A stretch of DNA of 17,152 nt from an uncultured Bacteroides sp. (GTDB lineage Bacteria > Bacteroidota > Bacteroidia > Bacteroidales > Bacteroidaceae), in the NCBI GenBank assembly GCA_900544675.1, contig UQVZ01000056.1, positions 1 through 17,152 on the forward strand, given 5' to 3'. The notes under the pieces were generated by a model. That model was not told the DNA's origin. It saw only the letters and a list, made by a program, of their open reading frames with translations, and did not search any database. How positions within the stretch are numbered: the stretch's first letter is position 1; every line of letters begins with the position of its first letter. Below, one piece after another: positions 6,488 to 14,419 of this stretch. A program made the translations under genes and the position numbers.

Positions 6488-8524
6488 TTATTTCCTTACA
6501 TAATCCAAATAAACACCTTTATAAGGTTGACCTTCACCGCCTTCATTTTCTTCCGTAAACGAGTAAAGACGAAGTGTAGTTTCAGTCAATTCCAGAATGA
6601 TAAATCCCAAACCCAAGGTTTCTCCATCATATTCAGAATATATCACAAAGCTATTGGGTTGATAATCATCCGTACGATACCACCATCCTGTAGTGGGAGT
6701 CACATATTCAATCGGAGTCGAAAACGTCCCGTCTGCCCGTATGATAAAGTCGCCGTAATTCCATCCGGGTGTAGTAGGACTTCCTTCTTCCCTGAAATTC
6801 ACCAGTTCCCATTCGCCTATAAGCAAATCCTTTGATTCCTCTTCTTCCAGATTAGGGGCAAACGATGCTTCGGCTATAACGTTTCCGTTTTCATCAAAAA
6901 TCTTTGCAGTCAATATAGCGTTTTTCGACGAAGGAGTCCATAGCACATCTGCATTGCCCAACAGACCTGTCGGTACAAAGTCATGATTACATTTTCCTCC
7001 TTCCGATTCAAATTTAACCGACACATCCATTGCAGGAAAACTCATTCCCATCAATTCACGTGTAACATTAAAACGTACCGGAATTTCCTCTCCTACTGTA
7101 GCCCCAGAACCAGATGCCGGAGATACTAATTTAATATCGTCCGGTGCATTATAAAACTGCTTATCCAGCAGATTTCCATTATACAATGGGATAGGAGGAG
7201 CCTCCCAATCTATAAACTCAAGTCCCAAATCAATACTTAGATCAACGCCTGCAAAAAGCTTCTCCGTCCATGCATAATAATCATCACTAACAGTGCCAAA
7301 CTGATCGAAAAAGCCAGATCGTAATTCATCACGTACATAGACTTTAGGAGAGATAATCGGTCCCAGGAAATCATACAACTTCAACTTCATCTCCGGATAA
7401 AGGGAAGCTTTTGCGTTTAGTTCTGATTTTCCTTTAATTTCTAATGGAATCACATCATAATCATAATTCACACTTGTAACCGGTGACCATTTTGAATTTC
7501 CTTCATACTCAACCCCCAAATCGAAACCACCTGTAGCCGTCACCCCTGCTCTTGCTACATTCTCCGACTTTCCGTCTACCGAAATTTGAGCAAACAAGTC
7601 ACTGGAAAGCGTGAAAACCACAGGTACACCTACCGGAGTGATAAACGTATAAACCTTCGGGTTAAATCCTCCTAATTTCAACGGTTCAGGAGTATATGCA
7701 AACTTACCGTTCATATCTGCCCGTATAATCATCTCACTCAACACATTTCCACCGAAAATGAAATGACAATCTTCCAGCTCGCTTACTTTAATTTTAAGAT
7801 GCTCGTTCAGTTCAACATCACGAATGGGCTTTGTAAACTTAAAATAAGCATCTACATCAAGAAAAATTTGTTGCTTGAATGATTCCCACGAAAGTGCAAT
7901 ATGACCACCAGCACCAATGATTTTCCCTGATAAATCCAGATTGAAAAGGGAAATCTGGCTGCCTACTCCAATATCTACTCGACTTTGCTTTTTTGCATCA
8001 TAAAGAGTCTGATACGTACCATCTCCATTCAATTCCACAATTTTCACCGGATGTAATACACCATTCCCATCAATAGATGTTATACTTCCTGTCCTGGTTT
8101 CTGCCCTTGCTTCAGACGGAGCAAGCGATATCGAAAATTCCGTATCTGAAAAAAGCTCCGTCATTTTAGCTTCTATCGTTTGTAAACGCACTGTATTTCC
8201 CTCAACCGTACTTTGCATAATACGGCGTATATAAGCTGATGTGTCCGTTTCAAGCACCATCACAGAAAGCCCGTCCTCAATCTGAGGTACATCATCAGAA
8301 AAAGCAAGCATTACTTCGCCTGTCTCTAAGTTAAGCTGCTCTATTTCAGTCTTATCCCAATCAAGCGGAACATACTTTGATGCTTCACCCGTTACTTCCG
8401 GCTTTTCTTTGTCCGGTTCTTCAGTATGCCCTGATTCTATCTGTTCATCTTCTGAACACGAAAACAAAACCGTACAACTAACCAGCCATACGAATAAATA
8501 AAAAGAAAATCTACAAGTTTTCAT
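6488..8524 (-). CDS. Large lipoprotein with C-terminal lipocalin-like domain, function unknown
   Basis: A 678-residue predicted lipoprotein: N-terminal hydrophobic signal, lipobox LFSC with Cys23, then SEDEQ. Acidic residues right after the cysteine resemble the lipoprotein export signal that sends Bacteroidota lipoproteins to the cell surface. A charged linker (24-50) follows. Residues 51-135 form a probable beta-rich module (VPLDWDKTEIEQLNLETGEVM). Residues 150-460 are mostly beta-type sequence with alternating hydrophobics that I cannot assign. Residues 465-556 look Ig-like, with LVSPASGS and KIFDENGN. Residues 566-678 resemble lipocalin-like domains of Bacteroidales lipoproteins, opening with LLIGEWELVNF and containing DFIIRADGTFS. 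It is the third gene of a - strand operon, 16 nt after the barrel gene. It is AT-rich relative to flanking housekeeping genes. No catalytic motif is visible; binding or scaffolding at the surface is inference. Confidence 0.8.
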   Translation of the reverse strand: MKTCRFSFYLFVWLVSCTVLFSCSEDEQIESGHTEEPDKEKPEVTGEASKYVPLDWDKTEIEQLNLETGEVMLAFSDDVPQIEDGLSVMVLETDTSAYIRRIMQSTVEGNTVRLQTIEAKMTELFSDTEFSISLAPSEARAETRTGSITSIDGNGVLHPVKIVELNGDGTYQTLYDAKKQSRVDIGVGSQISLFNLDLSGKIIGAGGHIALSWESFKQQIFLDVDAYFKFTKPIRDVELNEHLKIKVSELEDCHFIFGGNVLSEMIIRADMNGKFAYTPEPLKLGGFNPKVYTFITPVGVPVVFTLSSDLFAQISVDGKSENVARAGVTATGGFDLGVEYEGNSKWSPVTSVNYDYDVIPLEIKGKSELNAKASLYPEMKLKLYDFLGPIISPKVYVRDELRSGFFDQFGTVSDDYYAWTEKLFAGVDLSIDLGLEFIDWEAPPIPLYNGNLLDKQFYNAPDDIKLVSPASGSGATVGEEIPVRFNVTRELMGMSFPAMDVSVKFESEGGKCNHDFVPTGLLGNADVLWTPSSKNAILTAKIFDENGNVIAEASFAPNLEEEESKDLLIGEWELVNFREEGSPTTPGWNYGDFIIRADGTFSTPIEYVTPTTGWWYRTDDYQPNSFVIYSEYDGETLGLGFIILELTETTLRLYSFTEENEGGEGQPYKGVYLDYVRK

Positions 8525-8540
8525 TACCTACCTCCTATAA

Positions 8541-9437
8541 TTATAACCTGAAACTAATATAAAAGCGCATAGAACCTGTACGCCATTTGATTTTATCGTT
8601 CTTTCCGCGCAACATATCGCCCATGCTGGCATCTTCATCCCAATTTTCTTCTTCTTCCAAATTTCCTAAATCAATGTTATTATACTTTGTGTTGCCCCAT
8701 TTTCCTTCGATACCCAAGGAAATAAACTTAAACGAAACAGAACCTCCAAGGGTAAAAAATGTGCCATAACCATGATATAATTCATCGTTTGCCTTCAGCA
8801 TAGAATAAGAAGGCGCTACACGGAAATAACCGCTTACCTTTAAATAACTGACCGGATTGATGGTAACCGACGGACCTACCTGAGTACTGATTTCCATCTG
8901 ATACATATCTTTCGAGCCTTCCGTTTCTTCTCCTTCTTCGGGAATCGGAGGCAAATAGCCATCTTCATAATAATAGTCACCATAGCCCAGATACGCCGCA
9001 TCCTCGCCAAACACACCGAAGTTATCTCTATACTTCACGAAATTCATGTCATAAAAAGTCCAGTCAATGCCAAACTTAATCATTCCCAGAATAGGCTTTT
9101 TATGCAAATAATACGTACGTCCCTGACCATAAAAAAATCCCCATTCGCCTTTCCATGTTCCGCCTCCGTTTTCCTTCCGTGTCAGACTTTGGCTTACATA
9201 ACCTATATTCATGTATTTACGGTTCTTGCCCCAAACCCCTTGCTCATGTTCCTGCTTTTTATTCTCCTGCATTTGCTCGGACAACATCCCGACGGTCTGT
9301 TTCAATGAATCGATAACCTGTCCCAATGAATCATTGGGTTGCGACGAAAAGGTCACATCATCAACATCTTGTGCCATTACAGGGGATACCCATCCCATGA
9401 ACATGATTCCTATTATATAAATGTATTTCTTAACCAT
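8541..9437 (-). CDS. Predicted outer-membrane beta-barrel protein, function unknown
   Basis: A 298-residue exported protein. A signal peptide ends at about VMA-Q (residues 20-23). Next is a polar, probably helical or coiled-coil segment, NDSLGQVIDSLKQTVGMLSEQMQENKKQ (about 35-62). From about 70 the sequence is made of alternating aromatic and glycine-rich strands (MNIGYVSQSL, WGFFYGQGRTYYL, VSGYFRVAPSY, GYGTFFTLGGSVSF) and ends in RFYISFRL, which fits a small outer-membrane barrel. One acidic loop, PPIPEEGEETEGS (about 163-175), may be extracellular. It is the middle gene of the operon, 18 nt after the TIG lipoprotein gene and 16 nt before the large lipoprotein gene, so the three products may work together. 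I do not recognise a named family. Confidence 0.75.
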   Translation of the reverse strand: MVKKYIYIIGIMFMGWVSPVMAQDVDDVTFSSQPNDSLGQVIDSLKQTVGMLSEQMQENKKQEHEQGVWGKNRKYMNIGYVSQSLTRKENGGGTWKGEWGFFYGQGRTYYLHKKPILGMIKFGIDWTFYDMNFVKYRDNFGVFGEDAAYLGYGDYYYEDGYLPPIPEEGEETEGSKDMYQMEISTQVGPSVTINPVSYLKVSGYFRVAPSYSMLKANDELYHGYGTFFTLGGSVSFKFISLGIEGKWGNTKYNNIDLGNLEEEENWDEDASMGDMLRGKNDKIKWRTGSMRFYISFRL

Positions 9438-9455
9438 GATATATTCCTGTTTTAT

Positions 9456-10454
9456 TTATTGAATCCTTACTTGTTTTTCCTTTACTTCGATTTCGCTTAC
9501 ATAATAATCAATACCATAACGGTATAACCAAATCTGACGATGACCATACATATTTTCCGGAATACGGAAAGTCAAAGCATCGCGTGCGGTATCTATCGAA
9601 ATAATTTCTACCGGTACAGAATCTATAGTAATGACATCTCCTTCTACGAAAAAACCTCCGGTAATTGTAACCTCATCACCCGCATAATAATCGGTATTTT
9701 CCGGAAACTGAATGGAATACATCGGCTCTAAATAGATGCTATAAGAGCACGAAATCGTTTCCCCATTGTGTACATAAAGGACATACGTCTCGCCCACCCC
9801 CATAGGTTTCACTTTTAAAATATTTTCATCCATAGAGATAATAGGCGCTTCTATCCATTCACCGGTAAGTACCGCTTCGCCCCACTCACTGTATCTTTTA
9901 ACGTATTGCAAATAGACTTTATCATCGGGCAAAGGCGTGTCTCCCGTAATCATAATCACGAATCCATCTTCCTCCTCATAATAATCCACCGTAAATTCCC
10001 TGATGTTATCCAATACATTCAAGACAATCAATTCTCCTCCCCGCTCGTAATAAAGGGTAGCACTGCCCATGTTTGTTCCAGCCGGCAAAATAAAGACCAG
10101 TTCATTATCGGTACACTCTGCTATCCGTGCCTCTATACGTTGAAATTCATCTGGAATGCCATCCGCATTCAAATCGGGCAAACCAGCATATTCACCATTT
10201 TCTAATTTGTCCAAATCAAAATCCGGACTGATACCTTCGACATACACTTTACTGATTTCCGAAAGATGACTGCCTTTCAACACAACTTCTGATCCGATAT
10301 AAAACTCTCCATAACCGGGCATCTGTACATAAAATCCGGTTTCTGCTCCTTCGCTGAACGGCGCTTGTTCTTCTTCTACACACGAAACACATATACCAAC
10401 TACCGCAAACAGCAAAATCAATGCAAACTTTGTTGTCATTTTTATTACATTCAT
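9456..10454 (-). CDS. IPT/TIG-like repeat lipoprotein, probably surface exposed
   Basis: A 332-residue lipoprotein. The signal ends with lipobox CVSC (Cys25), followed by VEEEQ, an acidic stretch like the Bacteroidota surface-export signal. The body holds beta-sandwich repeats of IPT/TIG type: one from about 44 (YIGSEVVLKGSHLSEISKVYVEG), a weaker middle one (about 152-240) and a clear last one (about 245-325, YYAGDEVTITGGFFVEGDVI then VEII). The first repeat contains an inserted loop, DLNADGIPDE (94-103), with the spacing of a calcium-binding EF-hand/thrombospondin-3-like loop. Two sites matching the Bacteroides O-glycosylation consensus D-[ST]-[AILVMT] lie in the last repeat: DSV (278-280) and DTA (288-290). 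It is the first gene of the three-gene operon. An alternative start at Met6 gives an equally good signal peptide. No enzyme motif is seen; binding or structural surface roles are inference. Confidence 0.8.
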   Translation of the reverse strand: MNVIKMTTKFALILLFAVVGICVSCVEEEQAPFSEGAETGFYVQMPGYGEFYIGSEVVLKGSHLSEISKVYVEGISPDFDLDKLENGEYAGLPDLNADGIPDEFQRIEARIAECTDNELVFILPAGTNMGSATLYYERGGELIVLNVLDNIREFTVDYYEEEDGFVIMITGDTPLPDDKVYLQYVKRYSEWGEAVLTGEWIEAPIISMDENILKVKPMGVGETYVLYVHNGETISCSYSIYLEPMYSIQFPENTDYYAGDEVTITGGFFVEGDVITIDSVPVEIISIDTARDALTFRIPENMYGHRQIWLYRYGIDYYVSEIEVKEKQVRIQ

Positions 10455-10533
10455 TTGTATAATTTTTATGATGATTTATGATGAAATAATCAAAACAAGA
10501 ATAGTTGCTGTTTGTCCGGCTTAAACTTGAAAA

Positions 10534-10541
10534 CAAATTTA
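10534..10541 (-). promoter_or_regulatory. Putative -7 promoter box of the surface-protein operon
   Basis: Read on the - strand this is TAAATTTG, matching TAnnTTTG. It lies 79 nt upstream of the TIG lipoprotein ATG, implying a 5' leader of about 70 nt. At the -33 position only TTAG (10562-10565, - strand) is present, a weak match. Confidence 0.5.
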
Positions 10542-10582
10542 AACACAATCTTTAATAACTGCTAATTAAACACTTATAAAAA

Positions 10583-10606
10583 TGTCCCATTTCTGAAAAT
10601 GGGACA
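10583..10606. repeat. Perfect 10-bp stem hairpin between the SDR gene and the surface operon
   Basis: TGTCCCATTT (10583-10592) pairs without mismatch with AAATGGGACA (10597-10606) around CTGA. It has an A-run on its left and CTTTTG on its right. It lies about 40 bp upstream (- strand) of the operon -7 box and downstream of the SDR terminator. It could be a regulator site, a weak bidirectional terminator, or a mobile-element remnant. The rest of 10455-10754 holds the operon promoter and the SDR terminator and no gene. Confidence 0.65.
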
Positions 10607-10681
10607 CTTTTGCAAAATCAGATTATCCTCATTGAAATAAAAATGAACACTGACTAAAAGATTTACTTTACATTGATTGAT

Positions 10682-10724
10682 AAAAAAAACGGGAAGCCTT
10701 TCCCCTAAAGGATAAGACTTCCCG
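10682..10724 (-). terminator. Intrinsic terminator of the SDR gene
   Basis: On the - strand, CGGGAAG pairs with CTTCCCG (outer arms 10718-10724 and 10690-10696), with partial inner pairing of TCCTTT with AAAGG-type bases. It is followed by eight T (10682-10689 are A on the + strand). It lies 30 nt past the SDR stop and separates that gene from the surface operon. Confidence 0.9.
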
Positions 10725-10754
10725 CCTTGTTATGAATGAAATGACTTGATTTTA

Positions 10755-11549
10755 TTATTTCGGTTGCTTGCCGATGTAAGCCAAGATGCCTCCGTCTACA
10801 TACAGGATGTGTCCGTTTACGAAATCGGAAGCGTCGGATGCCAGGAATACAGCCGGACCCATCAGGTCTTCGGGAGTTCCCCAACGTGCTGCCGGAGTCT
10901 TCGAAACAATGAATGCGTCGAACGGATGACGTGAACCGTCCGGTTGAGGTTCACGCAACGGAGCGGTTTGCGGAGTGGCGATATAGCCCGGGCCGATACC
11001 GTTGCACTGGATGTTGTATTCGCCATATTCGGAAGCGATGTTGCGGGTCAGCATCTTCAAGCCGCCTTTGGCAGAAGCGTATGCCGATACGGTTTCGCGT
11101 CCCAGTTCGCTCATCATCGAACAAACGTTGATAATCTTTCCGTGGCCTTTCTTTATCATGCCCGGGATAACGGCTTTCGATACGATGAACGGAGCGGTCA
11201 GGTCGATGTCGAGCACTTCGCGGAACTCGTCTACCGACATGTCGCACATCGGGATACGTTTGATGATGCCGGCGTTGTTCACCAGAATGTCGATTACGCC
11301 CAAGTCTTTTTCTATCTGAGCTACAAGAGCCTTTACGGCTTCTTCATCGCTTACGTCGCAGATATAACCTTTGGCATCGATACCTTTTGCTTTATAATCG
11401 GCAAGAGCCTGGTCAAGATGTTTTTGCGAACGGCAATTGAATGCGATTTTGGCACCTGCCTGTGCAAATGCTTCGGCTATGGCAAAACCGATTCCATAAG
11501 CGGCACCTGTTACCAGCGCCACTTTACCCTCTAATGAGAAATTAACCAT
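10755..11549 (-). CDS. SDR family oxidoreductase, gluconate 5-dehydrogenase/KduD type
   Basis: A 264-residue classical short-chain dehydrogenase. The NAD(P)-binding motif is TGAAYGIG (14-21), NNAG is at 91-94, and the catalytic set is Ser144, Tyr157 and Lys161 (YASAK). The C-terminus VNGHILYVDGGILAYIGKQ resembles Bacteroidales proteins annotated as gluconate 5-dehydrogenase or 2-dehydro-3-deoxy-D-gluconate 5-dehydrogenase (KduD), which act in uronate and ketogluconate breakdown in the cytoplasm. An Asp at the end of the second strand, which would mark NAD preference, is not seen; the segment reads FNCRSQKH, so cofactor choice is open. No kduI or other sugar-acid gene is nearby. It has its own -7 box and terminator and is probably monocistronic. 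The SDR call is certain; the substrate is not. Confidence 0.9.
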   Translation of the reverse strand: MVNFSLEGKVALVTGAAYGIGFAIAEAFAQAGAKIAFNCRSQKHLDQALADYKAKGIDAKGYICDVSDEEAVKALVAQIEKDLGVIDILVNNAGIIKRIPMCDMSVDEFREVLDIDLTAPFIVSKAVIPGMIKKGHGKIINVCSMMSELGRETVSAYASAKGGLKMLTRNIASEYGEYNIQCNGIGPGYIATPQTAPLREPQPDGSRHPFDAFIVSKTPAARWGTPEDLMGPAVFLASDASDFVNGHILYVDGGILAYIGKQPK

Positions 11550-11632
11550 AATGTTTATGTTTTATAATGTAAATAATCAATTTTCTTCTATTTATTCCAT
11601 CGTTTGCGAACACGGAATTTCATAAATTTCTA

Positions 11633-11640
11633 CAAATATA
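11633..11640 (-). promoter_or_regulatory. Putative -7 promoter box of the SDR gene
   Basis: On the - strand this reads TATATTTG, a full match to TAnnTTTG, 83 nt upstream of the SDR ATG. A weak -33 candidate (CTTG, - strand, 11662-11665) falls inside the 3' end of the carboxypeptidase gene. No terminator was found between the two genes, so some read-through from upstream is possible. Confidence 0.55.
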
Positions 11641-11653
11641 CAAATTCCCTTCA

Positions 11654-13051
11654 TTATTGTGCAAGTATTTCACAAATCTTATCCTGGAAAAGCCGCGCTT
11701 TTCTTCCGCTCATCACGTTTTGGTTGATAATGACAAAAGCCAGCAGGTCGCCGTTCGAAGCACGGACATATCCAGCCAGCGAGCTGACTCCTTTCACCGT
11801 ACCGGTCTTGGCACGCACGTTGCGGAACGCCTTGCTTTTCCGCATCCGGTAGCGGAGGGTTCCGTCTACACCGGCTATGGGCAATGCTTCGTAGAAAGGT
11901 TCGAACACTTCCCGATGGGCATACGCATACTTCAGGTAAGCGAGCATGAGGTCGGGAGATACATAGTTGTACATCGAAACCCCGCTTCCGTCCACGATGC
12001 TATAGTCATCGGGGTCTTTCCCGATGTGCCGGCGCATGAAAGACTCAATCCGCTTCTGTGCATCCTCGGCGCCTATTCCTTTGTTGGCTCCGCCTCGGAT
12101 AGCCAGGTGATAGAACAAGGCTTCCGCCGAAAGGTTATCGCTTTTCTTCAACGCCTGCCTCAATACTTCTTCCAGCGGACGGGACACCTTATATAATAGG
12201 GCTACCGTATCGGGACATACACCGTATTTCAACGAGTCGACCGCGATGTGTTCCTGTTCCAGTTGATAACGGAAAGTGCGGATAAAGAAGTCTTGCGAGG
12301 CAAACATGTTCAGCGTGCGCCCCGTGGGATGTCCGGCATTGCCCGTAATGTGGATGGTGTTGCCGTTATATAGCCAGTCGCGCGTGATTTTCAAGCTTCC
12401 ATAATGAGGAATACCGCTCACCGCCCGATTGTCTATCGTGTAATAATCCGATTTCGGAAAAACCTCCACTTCGGGACGTCTTCCTTTTTGCGCAGGCTTG
12501 ACCGATACGCCTACACATCCCCCGTTCAACATCAACGGAGAGAGATAAGGTTGGAACGAATTGGGAGTATCGTCCCATGCCCAGCCCGTTCCCCAATAGA
12601 TGGAATCCATCACCGACACATCCGCCACCAGGTTTCCCTTGATGTGATTGATGCCGGCACGGTGTACGGCATCGGTCAGACGGTGCAAATCATCTTCCAT
12701 GAATTCCGGGTCGAAACCACCTACCACATACAAGTCGCCGTTCAATACACTATCCGCTCCAATCGTGCCTTTATAAGCCAGACGGGTATCGAACGTATAG
12801 TCCGTGCCCAGCTCAGCCAAAGCCGTGACCGAAGTGATGACCTTTTCTATGGAAGCGGGGCGGTACAATTTCTCGTCCTGATAGGTATATACAGGCTTGT
12901 CTTGGGTCAGGTTGAATACCGTAATGCCCACTTCGGATGTCCTTAGGACAGGAGTGGACGCGACCAGTGCCTCCAATTGCTTTGCCAGGTCTTGCGCGCC
13001 GACCCGGCAAAAGACAAGCAACATGCTTAAAAAGAAACCGATTCTTCGCAT
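11654..13051 (-). CDS. dacB: D-alanyl-D-alanine carboxypeptidase/endopeptidase, PBP4 type (peptidase S13)
   Basis: A 465-residue periplasmic penicillin-binding protein that trims or cleaves peptidoglycan peptide cross-links. The signal peptide is cleaved near VGA-Q (18-20). The three active-site motifs are in order: SIEK (Ser67-Lys70, nucleophile and base), SDN (304-306) and KTG (415-417). The long insert between the first and second motifs is characteristic of the S13/PBP4 family, and the total length is normal. GDLYVVGGFDPEF (about 105-117) and the C-terminal LLAFVIINQN also fit. The start at 13051 lies 3 nt after the stop of the dihydrolipoyl dehydrogenase gene, so the two are almost certainly co-transcribed. 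It is the last gene of a four-gene - strand run. Confidence 0.93.
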   Translation of the reverse strand: MRRIGFFLSMLLVFCRVGAQDLAKQLEALVASTPVLRTSEVGITVFNLTQDKPVYTYQDEKLYRPASIEKVITSVTALAELGTDYTFDTRLAYKGTIGADSVLNGDLYVVGGFDPEFMEDDLHRLTDAVHRAGINHIKGNLVADVSVMDSIYWGTGWAWDDTPNSFQPYLSPLMLNGGCVGVSVKPAQKGRRPEVEVFPKSDYYTIDNRAVSGIPHYGSLKITRDWLYNGNTIHITGNAGHPTGRTLNMFASQDFFIRTFRYQLEQEHIAVDSLKYGVCPDTVALLYKVSRPLEEVLRQALKKSDNLSAEALFYHLAIRGGANKGIGAEDAQKRIESFMRRHIGKDPDDYSIVDGSGVSMYNYVSPDLMLAYLKYAYAHREVFEPFYEALPIAGVDGTLRYRMRKSKAFRNVRAKTGTVKGVSSLAGYVRASNGDLLAFVIINQNVMSGRKARLFQDKICEILAQ

Positions 13052-13054
13052 ACG

Positions 13055-14395
13055 TTATAAGTCTCTAAATAATTCGCCGACCGTAGGATGCGGGAATACG
13101 TACCGCCGGAAAGCGTCCAAATTGCGTCCGTCTTCCACCATCATGCCGCCCAGCACGATGAGTTCGGACGCCGGATTGCCCAGCAGATGTACGCCCAGCA
13201 CCTTGTCGTGCTCGTCCGTCAATACTTTCATCAGTCCGTTCACTCCTTCGTTTTCCGCCACGAACCTGCCCGAATAGGTCATCGGGAATTTCACCACACG
13301 GTAAGCCGTGCCTTCTTTTTGCAACGCCTCTTCCGTCTTTCCTACCGAAGCCACTTCGGGATGCGTATAAACCACACCCGGAATAGCATGATAACTCATC
13401 CGGTCCGGTTTCCCTAAAATGGCGTTTACGGCCGTTTCGGCTTCCTTTACCGCCGTATGTGCCAAGAGAGAGACTCCGTTCAGGTCGCCGCAGGCATATA
13501 CCCCCGATACCGAAGTCTGAAGCCGTTCGTCTACCTTGATGCATTTCTTTCCGGTATATTCAAGAGGCAGGTTTTCCAGTCCGAATCCTTGGGTCACCGG
13601 ACGCCGCCCTACGCTCAAGAGCAATTTTTCCGCCGTGATGCAGGTTTCTCCTTCTTCGCTTTGGCAATAGACCCCGATACCGTTTTCGTCCCGGTCCAGG
13701 CGGGTCACTTGGGTCTTCAGCTTGAAGGTGACCCCTCTTTTCGCGTATTCGGCACGAAGCGTCGAAGCGATTTCACGGTCTATCCCGTTCAATATTTCGT
13801 CCATCATTTCGATAACGGTCACTTTCACGCCCAGGTCGCTAAAGAACGAGGCAAATTCCATGCCGATGACTCCTCCGCCGATAATAGCAAGCGATTGGGG
13901 CACCTCTTTATTGTCGAGTGCTTCGCGATGGGTCCAGTAAGCTACCCGGTCTATTCCCAGAATGGGCGGGATTACCGTCTGGCTTCCCGTGCAAAGTATC
14001 AGATGCTCGCACTCGAACATCTCTTCGCCGCACCGTACGGTATGCCGGTCGACGATGGAAGCTTCCCCGTTTATCAGAGTCACATTGGCGGATGTCAGTT
14101 TAGCCTTGACTCCCAGCACCAGCTTCCGTACCACCTTGGCTTTGCGTGCTATCATCTTGGGCAAATCGAAGCTGACTTCATCGACGTTTACATTATACTT
14201 TCGTGCGTGGGTGCAACTATCATAAAGTTTCGATGCATATAGAAGCGTTTTCGTGGGGATGCATCCTTCGTTCAAGCATACGCCTCCCACGCTGTTCTTT
14301 TCAAACAAGACTACACTCAGTCCGGCTTTGCCAGCCATTTCGGCGGCTGTATATCCGGCAGGGCCTCCGCCGATAATCGCTACTTGGTATTTCAT
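13055..14395 (-). CDS. lpdA: Dihydrolipoyl dehydrogenase (E3)
   Basis: A 446-residue FAD- and NAD-dependent disulfide oxidoreductase that reoxidises dihydrolipoyl groups in 2-oxoacid dehydrogenase or glycine-cleavage complexes. The FAD site GGGPAGYTAAE (9-19) starts the protein. The redox disulfide is Cys40-Cys45 in GGVCLNEGCIPTK. The second nucleotide site is IIGGGVIGMEFA, the FAD motif VYACGDLNG follows, and the C-terminal catalytic dyad is His436-Glu441 (HPTVGE). All key residues are present, so it should be active. It is slightly shorter than many E3 proteins (460-475). It sits between the PH-domain-like genes (24 nt) and dacB (3 nt) and has no E1, E2 or gcv gene nearby, so which complex it serves cannot be read from context. 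Mercuric reductase-like alternatives are less likely given the C-terminus. Confidence 0.93.
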   Translation of the reverse strand: MKYQVAIIGGGPAGYTAAEMAGKAGLSVVLFEKNSVGGVCLNEGCIPTKTLLYASKLYDSCTHARKYNVNVDEVSFDLPKMIARKAKVVRKLVLGVKAKLTSANVTLINGEASIVDRHTVRCGEEMFECEHLILCTGSQTVIPPILGIDRVAYWTHREALDNKEVPQSLAIIGGGVIGMEFASFFSDLGVKVTVIEMMDEILNGIDREIASTLRAEYAKRGVTFKLKTQVTRLDRDENGIGVYCQSEEGETCITAEKLLLSVGRRPVTQGFGLENLPLEYTGKKCIKVDERLQTSVSGVYACGDLNGVSLLAHTAVKEAETAVNAILGKPDRMSYHAIPGVVYTHPEVASVGKTEEALQKEGTAYRVVKFPMTYSGRFVAENEGVNGLMKVLTDEHDKVLGVHLLGNPASELIVLGGMMVEDGRNLDAFRRYVFPHPTVGELFRDL

Positions 14396-14419
14396 GGTAT
14401 TTCGTTCGTTTTTTAAGGT

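Noticed and set aside
6488..10454. SusC/SusD-type polysaccharide utilisation locus
   Set aside because: The barrel is far too small for a TonB-dependent transporter, neither lipoprotein shows SusD features, and no glycoside hydrolase is present.
13457..14242. Open frame of 261 codons on the + strand opposite lpdA
   Set aside because: The - strand encodes an intact dihydrolipoyl dehydrogenase with all catalytic residues; the + strand frame is a shadow.
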